From: an uncultured Methanobrevibacter sp.
GTDB lineage: Archaea; Methanobacteriota; Methanobacteria; Methanobacteriales; Methanobacteriaceae
Direction of reading: 5' to 3'
DNA length: 23,345 nt
NCBI GenBank assembly: GCA_905235495.1
Contig: CAJOMK010000005.1
Span: 1 to 23,345, forward strand
The position numbers and the translations under genes were made by a program. This document shows, in pieces, positions 15,892 to 23,345 of the stretch (the first letter of the stretch is position 1; every line of letters starts with the position of its first letter). The notes under the pieces are model-generated. The model was given only the letters and a program-made list of their open reading frames with translations, ran no database searches and was not told the origin of the DNA.

Positions 15892-16464
15892 TTAGAAAAC
15901 ACTGTTTTTACTAAGCTCTTCTAATTTTAAGAACAAATTCTAAGGCATGGACAAATTCAGGTATTCATCTGGAATCAATCTTCTCATATGAGCCCTTGCT
16001 GCAAAGTCAAGTGGACTTAATACAGGAACAGGATTATCGCTATCCTTCTGTTCAAAGGTGAATGCACCAATAGTTTGACATGCAGATGCCTGTGGAGCCA
16101 TGATATGAGCACTTCCAACTCTAAATGAACCATTCAACTGAAGAATTGCTGATAATTCCATAGTGTTTACTGTGAACACTACAGAATCGGGAGTCTCATC
16201 TTCTTCAAGAAGTTCTATTGGCTTAAAAATCACATACTGACCTTCATCATAGAAAGGCCGATTCTTTATGTTTTCATATGCAGTGTCAAAATCTGAAAAG
16301 ATTCTCTCATCCTTCTTGAACATCTCTTGAGTATATTCTGGCATAAAGCTTAATCTATGTAGAAATGCTTCCTTATCCTTAGCAGACTCTGTACCTAATG
16401 ATAAAAAGGTGGCTTGAAATTCCTTGTCTTCATCTGTCTTGAATCCAGTTCCCCAGCCATCCAA
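15892..16464 (-). pseudogene. DUF169-family protein, 5'-truncated and with an in-frame amber stop
   Basis: The open part (15940-16464, from TTG) encodes 174 residues matching the C-terminal two-thirds of DUF169 proteins: the GQYVIFKPIELL strand, PDSVVFTVNTMELSAILQLNG, IMAPQASACQTIGAF, SPLDFAARAHMRRLIPDEYLNLSMP. The family normally continues after the last Pro with a Tyr/Phe-type residue and a short helix. Here TAG (15940-15942) replaces that codon, and the same frame goes on as NLFLKLEELSKNSVF to TAA at 15892, so the amber codon looks like a point mutation. At the other end a stop lies four codons upstream of the TTG, and the N-terminal ~80 residues are absent, replaced by the promoter of the macrodomain gene. 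The family's function is not established. I judge it a pseudogene. Confidence 0.75.
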
Positions 16465-16487
16465 GTTACTTTCCAGTTACAAAAAAG

Positions 16488-16498
16488 ATTTATATATA
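16488..16498 (+). promoter_or_regulatory. TATA box of the macrodomain gene
   Basis: ATTTATATATA, ~55 bp before the ATG at 16546. A start site ~25 bp downstream gives a ~26-nt leader with GAGGT at 16536-16540. It also reads as a TATA box on the minus strand and could drive the DUF169 remnant. Confidence 0.55.
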
Positions 16499-16545
16499 GC
16501 GAACAATAATTAATATAAGAAATAAGATAATTCATGAGGTTAAAA

Positions 16546-17371
16546 ATGAAAGAATTCGATAAAAATACTGAAATAGATTTTCTTATAAATGAATTGATTT
16601 CCACAAATGAAAGGATAGATAATGAAATGGAAATTCCTAAGGATTATGGTGAAAAGAGAAAACTGCTTAGAGCATTGATGAATACACAAACTCCTGTGCA
16701 GTTAAGTGATGAGTTCTATGAAATTCAGGATAAAATCCTTAGTGAAGAAACAAAAAACAAGGATTTAGTTTCTTGGGAAAATATAAAAGCAATTAGTCAA
16801 AATCCCAATGAAATAGACTCAAAAATAGCTTTATGGCAAGGAGACATCACCTGCCTAAAAGCAGATGCAATAGTGAATGCAGCATAGCCAGATGTTAGGA
16901 TGCTTTATACCTTTGCATAACTGCATAGATAATCAGATTCATTCAGCTGCAGGATTCCAGTTAAGAATGGATTGCTATAAGATCATGCAGGAGCAAGGGC
17001 ATGAAAAGGCAAATGGAAATGCAAAAATCACTTCTGCCTATAATCTCCCTTCAAAATATGTCATTCATACTGTAGGCCCAACAATACATTATGGACAAGA
17101 ACCTGATGAGGATGAAGTAAGAGAGCTTGAAAGCTGTTACCACAATTGTTTAAAACTTGCAGATAAACATGAATTAAAATCAATAGCTTTTTGTTCAATA
17201 TCTACAGGAGCGTTCAACTTCCCAAAAGACCAAGCTTCCAAATTAGCTATTGAAACTATAAGAAATTACTTAAAGAACAATCCAAGTACAAGTCTTGAAA
17301 AGATAATATTCAATACATTTTCAGATGAAGCAACAGAGATCTATAGGAAAAACCTAAATAGAGGGGGCTAA
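16546..17371 (+). pseudogene. Zinc-type macrodomain protein-ADP-ribose hydrolase, frameshifted
   Basis: Would remove ADP-ribose from proteins. The family's N-terminal lead (IPKDYGEKRKLLRALMNTQ) is followed by ALWQGDITCLKADAIVNAA, where TAG (16885-16887) stops the first frame. The motif continues in another frame as SQMLGCFIPLHNCIDNQIHS, AGFQLRMDC, ITSAYNLPSKYVIHTVGP and AFCSISTGAFNFPKD. Restoring AA after GCA at 16884 rebuilds the canonical NAANSQMLGC and gives one 275-residue protein. Cys and His residues in the CFIPLH and LRMDC segments fit the zinc site of this subfamily. The ATG at 16546 has GAGGT 5 nt upstream; an in-frame ATG at 16534 would contain that site. The stop lies 3 nt before the sirtuin GTG, so the pair is translationally coupled, as in SirTM operons of bacteria. 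Confidence 0.88.
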
Positions 17372-17374
17372 CAT

Positions 17375-18270
17375 GTGGAAGACTATAATTTAAGAGTTAA
17401 AAAATTGAAAGAACTTATTGATGATTCAGATTACATATTAATAGGAGTTGGAGTAGGATTATCAACTGCTGCTGGAGTTGAATATGGAGGGAAAAGATTT
17501 ACAGACAATCCCCCAGAATTTATTGAAAAATATGGATTTCAGGACATGTACACTTCAATGTTCTATCCATTCAAAAGCTCAGAAGAAAGATGGGCATATT
17601 TTGCAAAGCATGTCTATGTAAACAATATTGGAATGGAAGGGACAGACCTTTATAAAAAACTGTTCAATATAGTGAAAGATAAGGATTATTTCGTAATCAC
17701 AACAAATACAGATGACCAATCCCTGAAATCAGGATTTGAGAAAGACAGGTTCTTCAGAACACAGGGAACCTACAGCAAAATCCAATGCTCAAAAGGATGC
17801 CACAATAAGTTATATGATGATGAGGAATTGATCTTGGAAATGATGGATAAAACTGATGAAGACTTGAAAATACCAACTTGTTCCCATATGCCGTTTGTGG
17901 TGAGGAAATGGATTTGAACTTAAGAAAAGACAAGTTTTTTGTAGAGGATGAAGAGTGGCATGAGCAAAATGGGAACTACATTGATTTTAGACAAAAGGCC
18001 TTAAATGGAAAATTGCTCCTTTTGGAATTTGGTATAGGATTCAACACTCCAATCATAATACGTTTCCAATTTGATGATTTAGTGAAATCATATGAAAATG
18101 TGAATCTTGCAAGATTCAATAGAAGCCATACTGAATTGACTGTAAAGCATAATGGAAATTATTATTTGGTTCCAGAAGATGAACTGGGTAATTACATATC
18201 TCAAGACATAAAAGAGAGATATCTTCCTTTCAAGGAGGACATAACCAAAACATTGAATTACCTTATCTAA
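17375..18270 (+). pseudogene. Class M sirtuin (SirTM, protein ADP-ribosyltransferase), disrupted
   Basis: SirTM enzymes transfer ADP-ribose from NAD+ to a target protein rather than deacetylating it. Present are the NAD-binding GVGVGLSTAAGVEYGG, the DMYTSMFYPFKSSEERWAYF segment typical of the class, TTNTDDQSLKSGFEKDRFF, TQGTYSKIQCSKGCH with Gln where ordinary sirtuins have the catalytic His, and the C-terminal LLLLEFGIGFNTPIIIRFQF. The first frame stops at 17915-17917. The second carries VCGEEMDLNLRKDKFFVED onward. The break is at ~17876-17895, where the expected IPTxL(I/V)PxCPxCG has lost about 7 bases (a 4-base and a 3-base loss fit best). Repaired, it would have about 300 residues, normal for the family. 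GTG at 17375 with a G-rich ribosome binding site directly follows the macrodomain stop. The usual lipoylation partners GcvH-L and LplA2 are not nearby. Confidence 0.87.
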
Positions 18271-18290
18271 ATAATTAAAAACACCCAAAA

Positions 18291-18299
18291 ATTTATAAA
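18291..18299 (+). promoter_or_regulatory. TATA-box candidate for the NAMPT gene
   Basis: ATTTATAAA, 35 nt before the ATG at 18334. Initiation ~25 nt downstream would leave the GGGTGAT site in a very short leader. NAMPT may thus have its own promoter besides read-through from the sirtuin gene 63 bp upstream. Confidence 0.45.
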
Positions 18300-18333
18300 T
18301 GACTAAAATCAACAATAATAAAAGGGTGATAGT

Positions 18334-19732
18334 ATGATTGAAAATAATATATGTTTATTGGCTGACAGCTATAAGCTCACTCACCACTACCTATATCCTA
18401 AAGGTACTGAAAGAATCTATTCTTACCTTGAAAGCAGAACTGGTGCTGAGTTTAACAAAACTATTTTTTACGGACTGCAATACATTCTTAAGAAATACCT
18501 TGTTGGAAATGTTGTAAGTGAAGAGAAGGTATTGGAAGCTGAAAAGCTTTTTGATGCACACATTGCACCAGGCATCTTCAACACTGATGACTGGATGTAC
18601 ATTGCAAAGGAACTTGATGGAAAGCTCCCAGTTGAAATAAAAGCAGTTGCAGAAAGAAGTCCAGTGAATGTAGGAAATGTCCTAATGACCGTTGAAAATA
18701 CAGACAAGCATGTCTACTGGTTACCTAATTACCTTGAGTCACTGCTTCTTCAAGTATGGTACCCATCAACCATTGCAACATTGCCTGCAGAAGTCAAAAA
18801 GCTTTGCAACTTCTATTTGGATGTTACAGGCTCATCTAAAGACAATCTTAACTTCATGTTGCATGACTTCGGTTATCGTGGAGCAAACTCAACAGAATCT
18901 TCAAGACTTGCAGGATCTGCACACTTATTAAGCTTTTCTGGTATTGATACAGTGCCGTCACTTGCAATACCTGAAAACTATTACAACACAAAAGACATTC
19001 AAGGATTTCAGTGCAAGCTACAGAACACAGCGTAATGACTGCAATGGACCCAGATGGTGAAATGGAACAGGCAATAAATATTGTTCAGAATGCACATGAT
19101 GGAATCCTCTCCATTGTAATAGACAGTTACAACTATAAGAATTTCTTAGAAAATGCATGCTTAAAAGGACATGAACTAAATGAGGAAATCATAAATTTCC
19201 TAAACAAGACTGAAGGAAACAAGATTGTATTCAGACCAGATAGTGGAGAGCCTGTCTTGAAATCATTAAAAGAGAATTCGGAACCCAAGAAAATTCCAAA
19301 GGATTCAAAACATTCAATGCAAACATATGTCTTCTTGGGGAGATGGTTTAGATTACCAAAAGATAAGGGCATTCTATTTGGTATAAAAAAACTCAAGGAT
19401 GCTGCTGAAAACCTTATCTTTGGAATGGGTGGAGGACTCCACACAGCTGTAAACAGAGACACTCAAAGAAATACATTCAAATGTTCTGCTCAACTAAGAA
19501 ATGGAGAATGGATAGACATATTCAAAAAACCATTGGACAGCAGCAAAAAATCCAGAAAGGAAAATTCAAATTATTGATAAATGATGAATTTGAATACAGC
19601 ACTGTCCCAATAGAAACAGAAGGAGAAGACCAATTAAGAACTGCCTTTAAAGATGGTGAATTATTAATTGATGATTCCTTTGAAGCGATAAAAAGTAGAA
19701 CAAAGACTTACAATATGTTTACTTTGAATTAA
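18334..19732 (+). pseudogene. nadV: Nicotinamide phosphoribosyltransferase (NAMPT/NadV type), multiply frameshifted
   Basis: Makes nicotinamide mononucleotide from nicotinamide and PRPP in NAD salvage. The family order is clear across three frames: LLADSYKLTHHYLYPKGTER, FYGLQYILKKYL, VENTDKHVYWLPNYLE, HDFGYRGANSTESSRLAGSA, ATEHSVMTAMDPDGE, IVIDSYNYKNFL, KIVFRPDSGEPV, FGMGGGLHTAVNRD, FKCSAQLRNGEW and a normal C-terminus. Five one-base losses explain the breaks: TTT at 19006-19008, near 19256, near 19336, near 19370, and AAA at 19556-19558. Restoring five bases gives a 467-residue protein, the expected size. The two central sites are less certain than the others. The ATG at 18334 has a perfect GGTGAT site. 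It sits after the sirtuin gene, whose reaction releases nicotinamide, so salvage of that product is a reasonable inference. Confidence 0.88.
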
Positions 19733-19803
19733 AATAAATATTTTAAAAATAAATAAAAAAATAATTATCAAAATAATTCCATTAATTAGAATTTATCTCT
19801 TTT

Positions 19804-21190
19804 TTATTTTGAACTTGAATCATTATTGCTTTTTATTAATTTTTTTATATGCAAATCAGCCCAAATCATAGTTATTGTATTTGCAAGCAATTCACCAAGA
19901 ATGATTCCCCACCATGCTCCGTACTCCCATAACCTAATACAATAGCTAAAAGTATTGCAAAGGCAAGAGTGAATACAGTTTCCCTTAATATTGTCTGGAA
20001 CATCGCAGTTATGCCGTTTCCTGTTCCTTGGAAAAGAAATGTAGATGTGCACCCATAACCCATAGTTGGGAAAAAAGGACTATTACAGACAGAAATGCAA
20101 TTAGCTGTGGAGTCAATCTTGTACTTGTACCTGTGTATGCAAATGCTGAAACAATATGTGGAGCAAAGAGATAAACAACTATTGCAGCTATAATACCAAA
20201 TAGGACAGCTATCTTCATGGAATATCTGTGAGCCACCAAAATCTCATCATACTTTTTAGCACCATAATTAGCACCTACAACAGATATTAAAGCTGTAGCT
20301 ATTGCAATTATTGGAGTTGTTGCAATTGTAAACACCCTCCAGCCAGTTGAATAAACTGCAACAGCATCTGTATTTGCCACAGCAACAAGAAGAAGTGAAA
20401 ATATAGCAGCGAACAAAGCATTGTTAATTAATTCCAAACTTGCAGGCAATCCTACTTTTAGAATATCCCTTGTAATTTCCTTGTCAAATTTATAATTGAA
20501 TAAGAATGGTTTCAAGTAAGTGTCCTTCTTAATGTAGAACCAATAGAAGAGTATTAGATTAACAAACAACAATGAAACCAAAGTTGCAATTGCTGCACCC
20601 TTAACCCCTAAATCAAGTCCATAAATAAAGATAGGATCAAGGATGATGTTTAAGATTGAAGAAAATAACATTGCATACATTGTCCTGTTTGCATCACCTT
20701 CTCCCCTTAAAACACCATATAAAGAATTAGAAAGGATAACTAAAATAGATCCTAAAGAAAGAATCATACCATAATCCATTGCATAATTGATTGTACTTCC
20801 TGCACCCATTGAAAGTAAAATGTCCTTTAGGAATATCAATAGCAAGATAGTTGTAATTATTGAAATGATTACAGTTATAAAAATAGTGTGAATGGCACCA
20901 TTATCTGCCTTTTCCTTATTATTTTCACCAATATATTTGGATAATGCAGAGGCAGAACCTGCTCCCAAACCATTTCCTATACCCATAAGTGCAATAAAGA
21001 GTGGGCTTACAAAACCAACACCTGCAAGAGCATCTGCACCTAATCCAGATACCCAAATGGCATCAATTACACTGTAAAGACTTGTGATAAGAAATGAAAT
21101 GATAAGTGGAATGGACATTTTCCACAAAGCCTTCTTAGGATCTCCTAATATGGAGTCCACTCCTTGATGATTTTTCATATTTTCATTCAT
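19804..21190 (-). pseudogene. MATE-family multidrug/Na+ exporter, two frameshifts near the 3' end
   Basis: A 12-helix MATE transporter. The first frame (ATG 21190, GTGAT ribosome binding site) encodes the first ~380 residues, with a start typical of the family (PKKALWKMSIPLIISFLI), the VDAIWV-like SVIDAIWVSGLG, GAGSASALSKYIG, GDANRTMYAM and LVGANYGAK-type SVVGANYGAKKYDEI. It then shifts at A6 20071-20076 (one base short) into the frame reading PTMGYGCTSTFLFQGTGNG, a normal MATE segment. It shifts again at CCC 19926-19928 (one base short) into YGAWWGIILGELLANTITM and the stop at 19804. Restoring both bases gives 462 residues, the usual length. It probably exports organic cations. It lies convergent to NAMPT, with 71 bp between the ends. 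Confidence 0.9.
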
Positions 21191-21204
21191 TTTATCACAA
21201 TGCT

Positions 21205-21249
21205 TTAAATTGATTAAATTGATTAGATTTATTAAATTGATTAAATTGA
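21205..21249. repeat. Five tandem 9-bp repeats upstream of the MATE gene
   Basis: TTAAATTGA is repeated five times head to tail over exactly 45 bp; the third copy is TTAGATTTA. It lies 15-60 bp upstream of the MATE start codon, between the ribosome binding site and the probable promoter, so copy number would change the leader or promoter spacing. Confidence 0.85.
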
Positions 21250-21338
21250 TAAAAATGTTTTTAATTATTAAAAATTAAGTTTTTTATAACTATATATTAA
21301 ACGAAATTATATATAAATAACTATTAAGATGTGATATT

Positions 21339-21750
21339 ATGGCTGAAAACAATTATGTAATCTTCAAAAAACAATATGGAAACATAAAAAGACCAAGGGT
21401 GAAGGAACTATACATCAATCAGAATCGGGGAGGTGTTGTTTGTTGACCGTACAGGGAACTTGAGGGTGAAGGAACTATACATCAATCAGAATGGAGTGAA
21501 AATATACGAAAAGGACCAATCCATGATAATCAATATCATTGTACCAGTTGAAGAGTCAACTAAAACAGTCCAATACTTTGAAGAGTTCAATTTAGGTGAA
21601 GACATCCAATTCAATATTGCATATACCGGAGACTTCAAATGTATTTTCAGAGGAATTTCTCCAGTTATAGATAAGCAAAGCTATTCCTCATTTTCAATCA
21701 CTGTTCAGGAAAAAGGATCCAAAACCAAATCAATTTCAAGTGGAAGATGA
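21339..21750 (+). pseudogene. Small protein gene of unknown function disrupted by a 67-bp partial duplication
   Basis: A frame starts at ATG 21339 after GTGAT with TATA-like sequence at 21291-21319. It reads MAENNYVIFKKQYGNIKRPR then VKELYINQN and hits TGA 28 codons downstream at ~21444. A second frame (GTG 21433 to TGA 21750) repeats RVKELYINQN and continues as GVKIYEKDQSMIINIIVPVE and beyond. The 30 bp at 21396-21425 recur exactly at 21463-21492. Deleting 67 bp between equivalent points joins the two frames into a 114-residue protein. I do not recognise the family; the product is hydrophilic, beta-strand rich and ends in a Lys/Ser-rich tail. The insertion is not a multiple of three, so the gene is broken unless the downstream GTG start works. 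Confidence 0.65.
21396..21492 (+). repeat. 30-bp perfect direct repeat, 67 bp apart
   Basis: Copies at 21396-21425 and 21463-21492 are identical (AGGGTGAAGGAACTATACAT and ten further bases). The 37-bp spacer has about 54 percent G+C, far above its surroundings. It causes the frame disruption described for the 21339 gene. Confidence 0.9.
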
Positions 21751-22173
21751 TTGAAATCGAGAGCAAAAGCATAATATCACAAAAGTGAAAAATCACAAAA
21801 TAAATTCCACCAATTTAAATAAAAATACACCAAATATTTTTAATAGTTATTAAGAAAACTACCAATTTAATCAATCATACATATGATTATTTCATATCAT
21901 AAAATTTTTTTTTGAAAACAAATCATCACAACTCCTGGCACCGTACTTATTTCTAATTTTATAAAAATTTTTAAAAAATGATTCTCTAAAATAGAATTCT
22001 CAAGTTTTCATTTTTATTATAAAATTACAAGATGAGATCAATATTAAAATAAAGTTATAAAATTGCTTTAATTTTGTTATAATATTCTAAAAACTTTTTA
22101 TAACCGATAATAATTCATATAATAAGGATAAATAAAAAAATAAAGAAAATTAAGCAAAATTAAGGTGAAATAT
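21751..22173. other. 423-bp gene-free AT-rich stretch
   Basis: No credible ORF or RNA gene. A small stem (TATGAT 21882-21887 with ATCATA 21896-21901) is followed by T9 at 21905-21913 and could terminate the preceding gene. A TATA-like TTTTTATAA at 22095-22103 fits the next gene, with a leader of about 48 nt. The rest is homopolymer-rich sequence. Confidence 0.45.
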
Positions 22174-23025
22174 ATGATTGATGAAATCTTTGATGAATAC
22201 GAAAAGCAACAAAAAGAGAATTTCTTAATGATAGGGAAACATTTTGGAATTGAAGGGGAATTTCTCTCAAGACCAAATGCGAACCATGATTTAATAATTA
22301 TCTTAGACAGTGTCAATCTATTAAATAAAGAAATAGACTCCTTTGAACTAATAGATGAATTCTATGAAAAAATCGTCAAGGAAGGGATATTATTCGGATT
22401 AGGATTTAAAAAGGCACATATAATAAAGAAAGTCATGGAGTTGCCCTTAAGCAAAAATGAAATATCTGAAATAAAACTGGGAGATTATAACGAGTTTTTT
22501 CCAAAATTCGACGAATCAAAATCCATTTTAAATGGATATTGCGAAGATGGAATGAAAAGGGTTCTTGTGACAATGAATGCAGAACTAAGTGATATCGAAA
22601 AAGAGGTAGAAGAAGTTCTTTTCATCTCTAAAATTATTGATAAGAACCATAATGAACTGAAAAAAATACTATTTGAAGAGTTTTTGGATGTTTTTGAAAT
22701 TGATAGGAAAAAAGCGAAATATTTCCAGAAAAAAATCAGAATCAATTCAGAAATCTTGAGACCACAAATAAGATCTCGATTTTTTAAGGAGAAGGAAGGA
22801 ACTTTTAAGGTCAAGGAAATCCTTGAAGACTATTTTGAGCTCATGATAGATACAGGTGCTGAAATAGGAATAAAGGTAGGATTTGGAATAGTCATTGAAG
22901 ATATTCAAAAGGACCAAATAAACTATGACAAGTTAAAGAATTTAAGTGAAACGGAAATTATGATGTATATCCAGAAGGAGCACAGCGATTACATCTTTAA
23001 AAAACACAATAATGTCACTGTTTAA
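22174..23025 (+). CDS. Unknown protein, first of two tandem paralogues
   Basis: 283 residues from the ATG at 22174, chosen over an in-frame GTG at 22165 because AAGGTGA (22162-22168) is its ribosome binding site. I do not recognise the family. The protein is highly charged (Glu, Lys, Asp), mostly helical, and has no signal peptide or membrane segment, so it is probably cytoplasmic. The N-terminus MIDEIFDEYEKQ and the motif VKEGILFGLGFKKAHIIKK recur in the next gene. A similar pattern, MIDTGAEIGIKVGFGIVIED, appears near its own C-terminus, suggesting an internally duplicated module with a Gly-rich turn. It is intact and separated by 35 bp from its paralogue, probably one operon. Confidence 0.75.
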   Translation: MIDEIFDEYEKQQKENFLMIGKHFGIEGEFLSRPNANHDLIIILDSVNLLNKEIDSFELIDEFYEKIVKEGILFGLGFKKAHIIKKVMELPLSKNEISEIKLGDYNEFFPKFDESKSILNGYCEDGMKRVLVTMNAELSDIEKEVEEVLFISKIIDKNHNELKKILFEEFLDVFEIDRKKAKYFQKKIRINSEILRPQIRSRFFKEKEGTFKVKEILEDYFELMIDTGAEIGIKVGFGIVIEDIQKDQINYDKLKNLSETEIMMYIQKEHSDYIFKKHNNVTV

Positions 23026-23060
23026 AAAAACAAAAAACAAAAAACAAAGGTGGTGAAGAT

Positions 23061-23345
23061 ATGAGCTATTTGGTTAATGAAATTTACGAACTTTACGAAA
23101 AGCATTTGGAACTTACAGAACCTGTTTTAAAGGACATTGGAGTAGACGACAATATACACAATTATCTTATTGACGTGAATATAGACCTTGAAATATTGCT
23201 TGAATCCAATGACCTGATTAAATATGACCATGACAAATTGCAGGAAAAAATCAAAGAGGCATATGATGAAGTGTTTAAGGAAGGAATCCTATTTGGAATC
23301 ATAGTTGGAAAGATCATTAAGTTGAATAACTGTTTGGAAAATAAG
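23061..23345 (+). CDS. Unknown protein, second tandem paralogue, truncated by window edge
   Basis: The ATG at 23061 follows GGTGGTGA at good spacing. The frame is open for 95 codons to the last base of the window with no stop, so the gene continues outside. Its N-terminus (MSYLVNEIYELYEKHLEL) and the later VFKEGILFGIIVGKIIKL match corresponding parts of the preceding 283-residue protein, so the two are paralogues from a tandem duplication. No known domain is recognised. A soluble, charged, helical composition is seen throughout. Confidence 0.7.
   Translation, partial: MSYLVNEIYELYEKHLELTEPVLKDIGVDDNIHNYLIDVNIDLEILLESNDLIKYDHDKLQEKIKEAYDEVFKEGILFGIIVGKIIKLNNCLENK

Noticed and set aside
15940..15942. 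Amber TAG in the DUF169 gene as a pyrrolysine codon
   Set aside because: Pyrrolysine decoding is known from Methanosarcinales and Methanomassiliicoccales, not from Methanobrevibacter-like genomes, and the gene also lacks its 5' end.
16395..16604. Minus-strand 69-residue open frame
   Set aside because: It is hydrophobic and Asn/Ile-rich, overlaps the macrodomain start, promoter and DUF169 remnant in a wrong frame, and has no homology I recognise.
17375..18270. Ordinary deacetylase sirtuin
   Set aside because: The DMYTSMFYPF and TQG motifs, Gln in place of the catalytic His, and coupling to a zinc-type macrodomain fit SirTM rather than a deacetylase.
16880..20076. Programmed ribosomal frameshifting in the macrodomain, NAMPT or MATE genes
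   Set aside because: There are too many sites, in five neighbouring unrelated genes, each simply lacking one or more bases, and no slippery heptamer with structure is evident.

Overview
The window looks like chromosome of a gut-type methanogenic archaeon of the order Methanobacteriales, most likely Methanobrevibacter. It is very AT-rich and its ribosome binding sites are archaeal (GGTGAT, GAGG, GGAGG). It carries archaeal and methanogen genes: aIF5A, pyruvoyl-dependent arginine decarboxylase, a fused NADP phosphatase/NAD kinase, coenzyme F430 synthase and the PRTase-type regulator GfcR. I saw no rRNA, tRNA, CRISPR array or transposase.

Layout. (a) 1-2830: a partial acidic protein running off the left edge, a SIS-domain sugar-phosphate enzyme and a DUF447 flavoprotein. 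(b) 2893-8896: adenine deaminase, a TIGR00300 protein (archaeal ornithine cyclodeaminase type), agmatinase and aIF5A on the minus strand, with arginine decarboxylase divergent on the plus strand. Arginine decarboxylase and agmatinase make putrescine, the precursor of the spermidine that donates the (deoxy)hypusine of aIF5A, so enzymes and final target of one pathway sit together. (c) 8994-15752: NADP phosphatase/NAD kinase, cfbE and hemC (F430/tetrapyrrole synthesis), a Gfo/Idh/MocA oxidoreductase and gfcR, all intact. (d) 15892-21190: broken genes. These are a 5'-truncated DUF169 gene with an in-frame amber codon, a zinc-type macrodomain ADP-ribose hydrolase, a class M sirtuin (SirTM), a nicotinamide phosphoribosyltransferase and a MATE exporter, all frameshifted. 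(e) 21339-23345: a small gene disrupted by a 67-bp partial duplication, then two tandem paralogues of unknown function, the second cut by the window edge.

The most notable system is the macrodomain-SirTM-NAMPT group at 16546-19732. A SirTM would ADP-ribosylate a protein using NAD+ and release nicotinamide, the macrodomain would remove the mark, and NAMPT would recycle the nicotinamide. All three are disrupted here. Every frameshift I could reconstruct is a net loss of bases, mostly one base from a short homopolymer, whereas about 13 kb just upstream has none. This is either a real decaying island or a locally poor assembly. The amber codon and missing 5' end of the DUF169 gene and the larger SirTM deletion favour real decay for at least part of it. 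Raw reads or a close relative would settle it.

Several genes (TIGR00300, aIF5A, NAD kinase, gfcR) end in a stem-loop whose arm is made of the gene's last codons, followed by a T-run. Other unexplained structures are four GTATAC palindromes upstream of the left-edge gene, a two-palindrome inverted repeat after hemC, a 30-bp direct repeat after gfcR and a five-copy 9-bp tandem repeat in front of the MATE gene.
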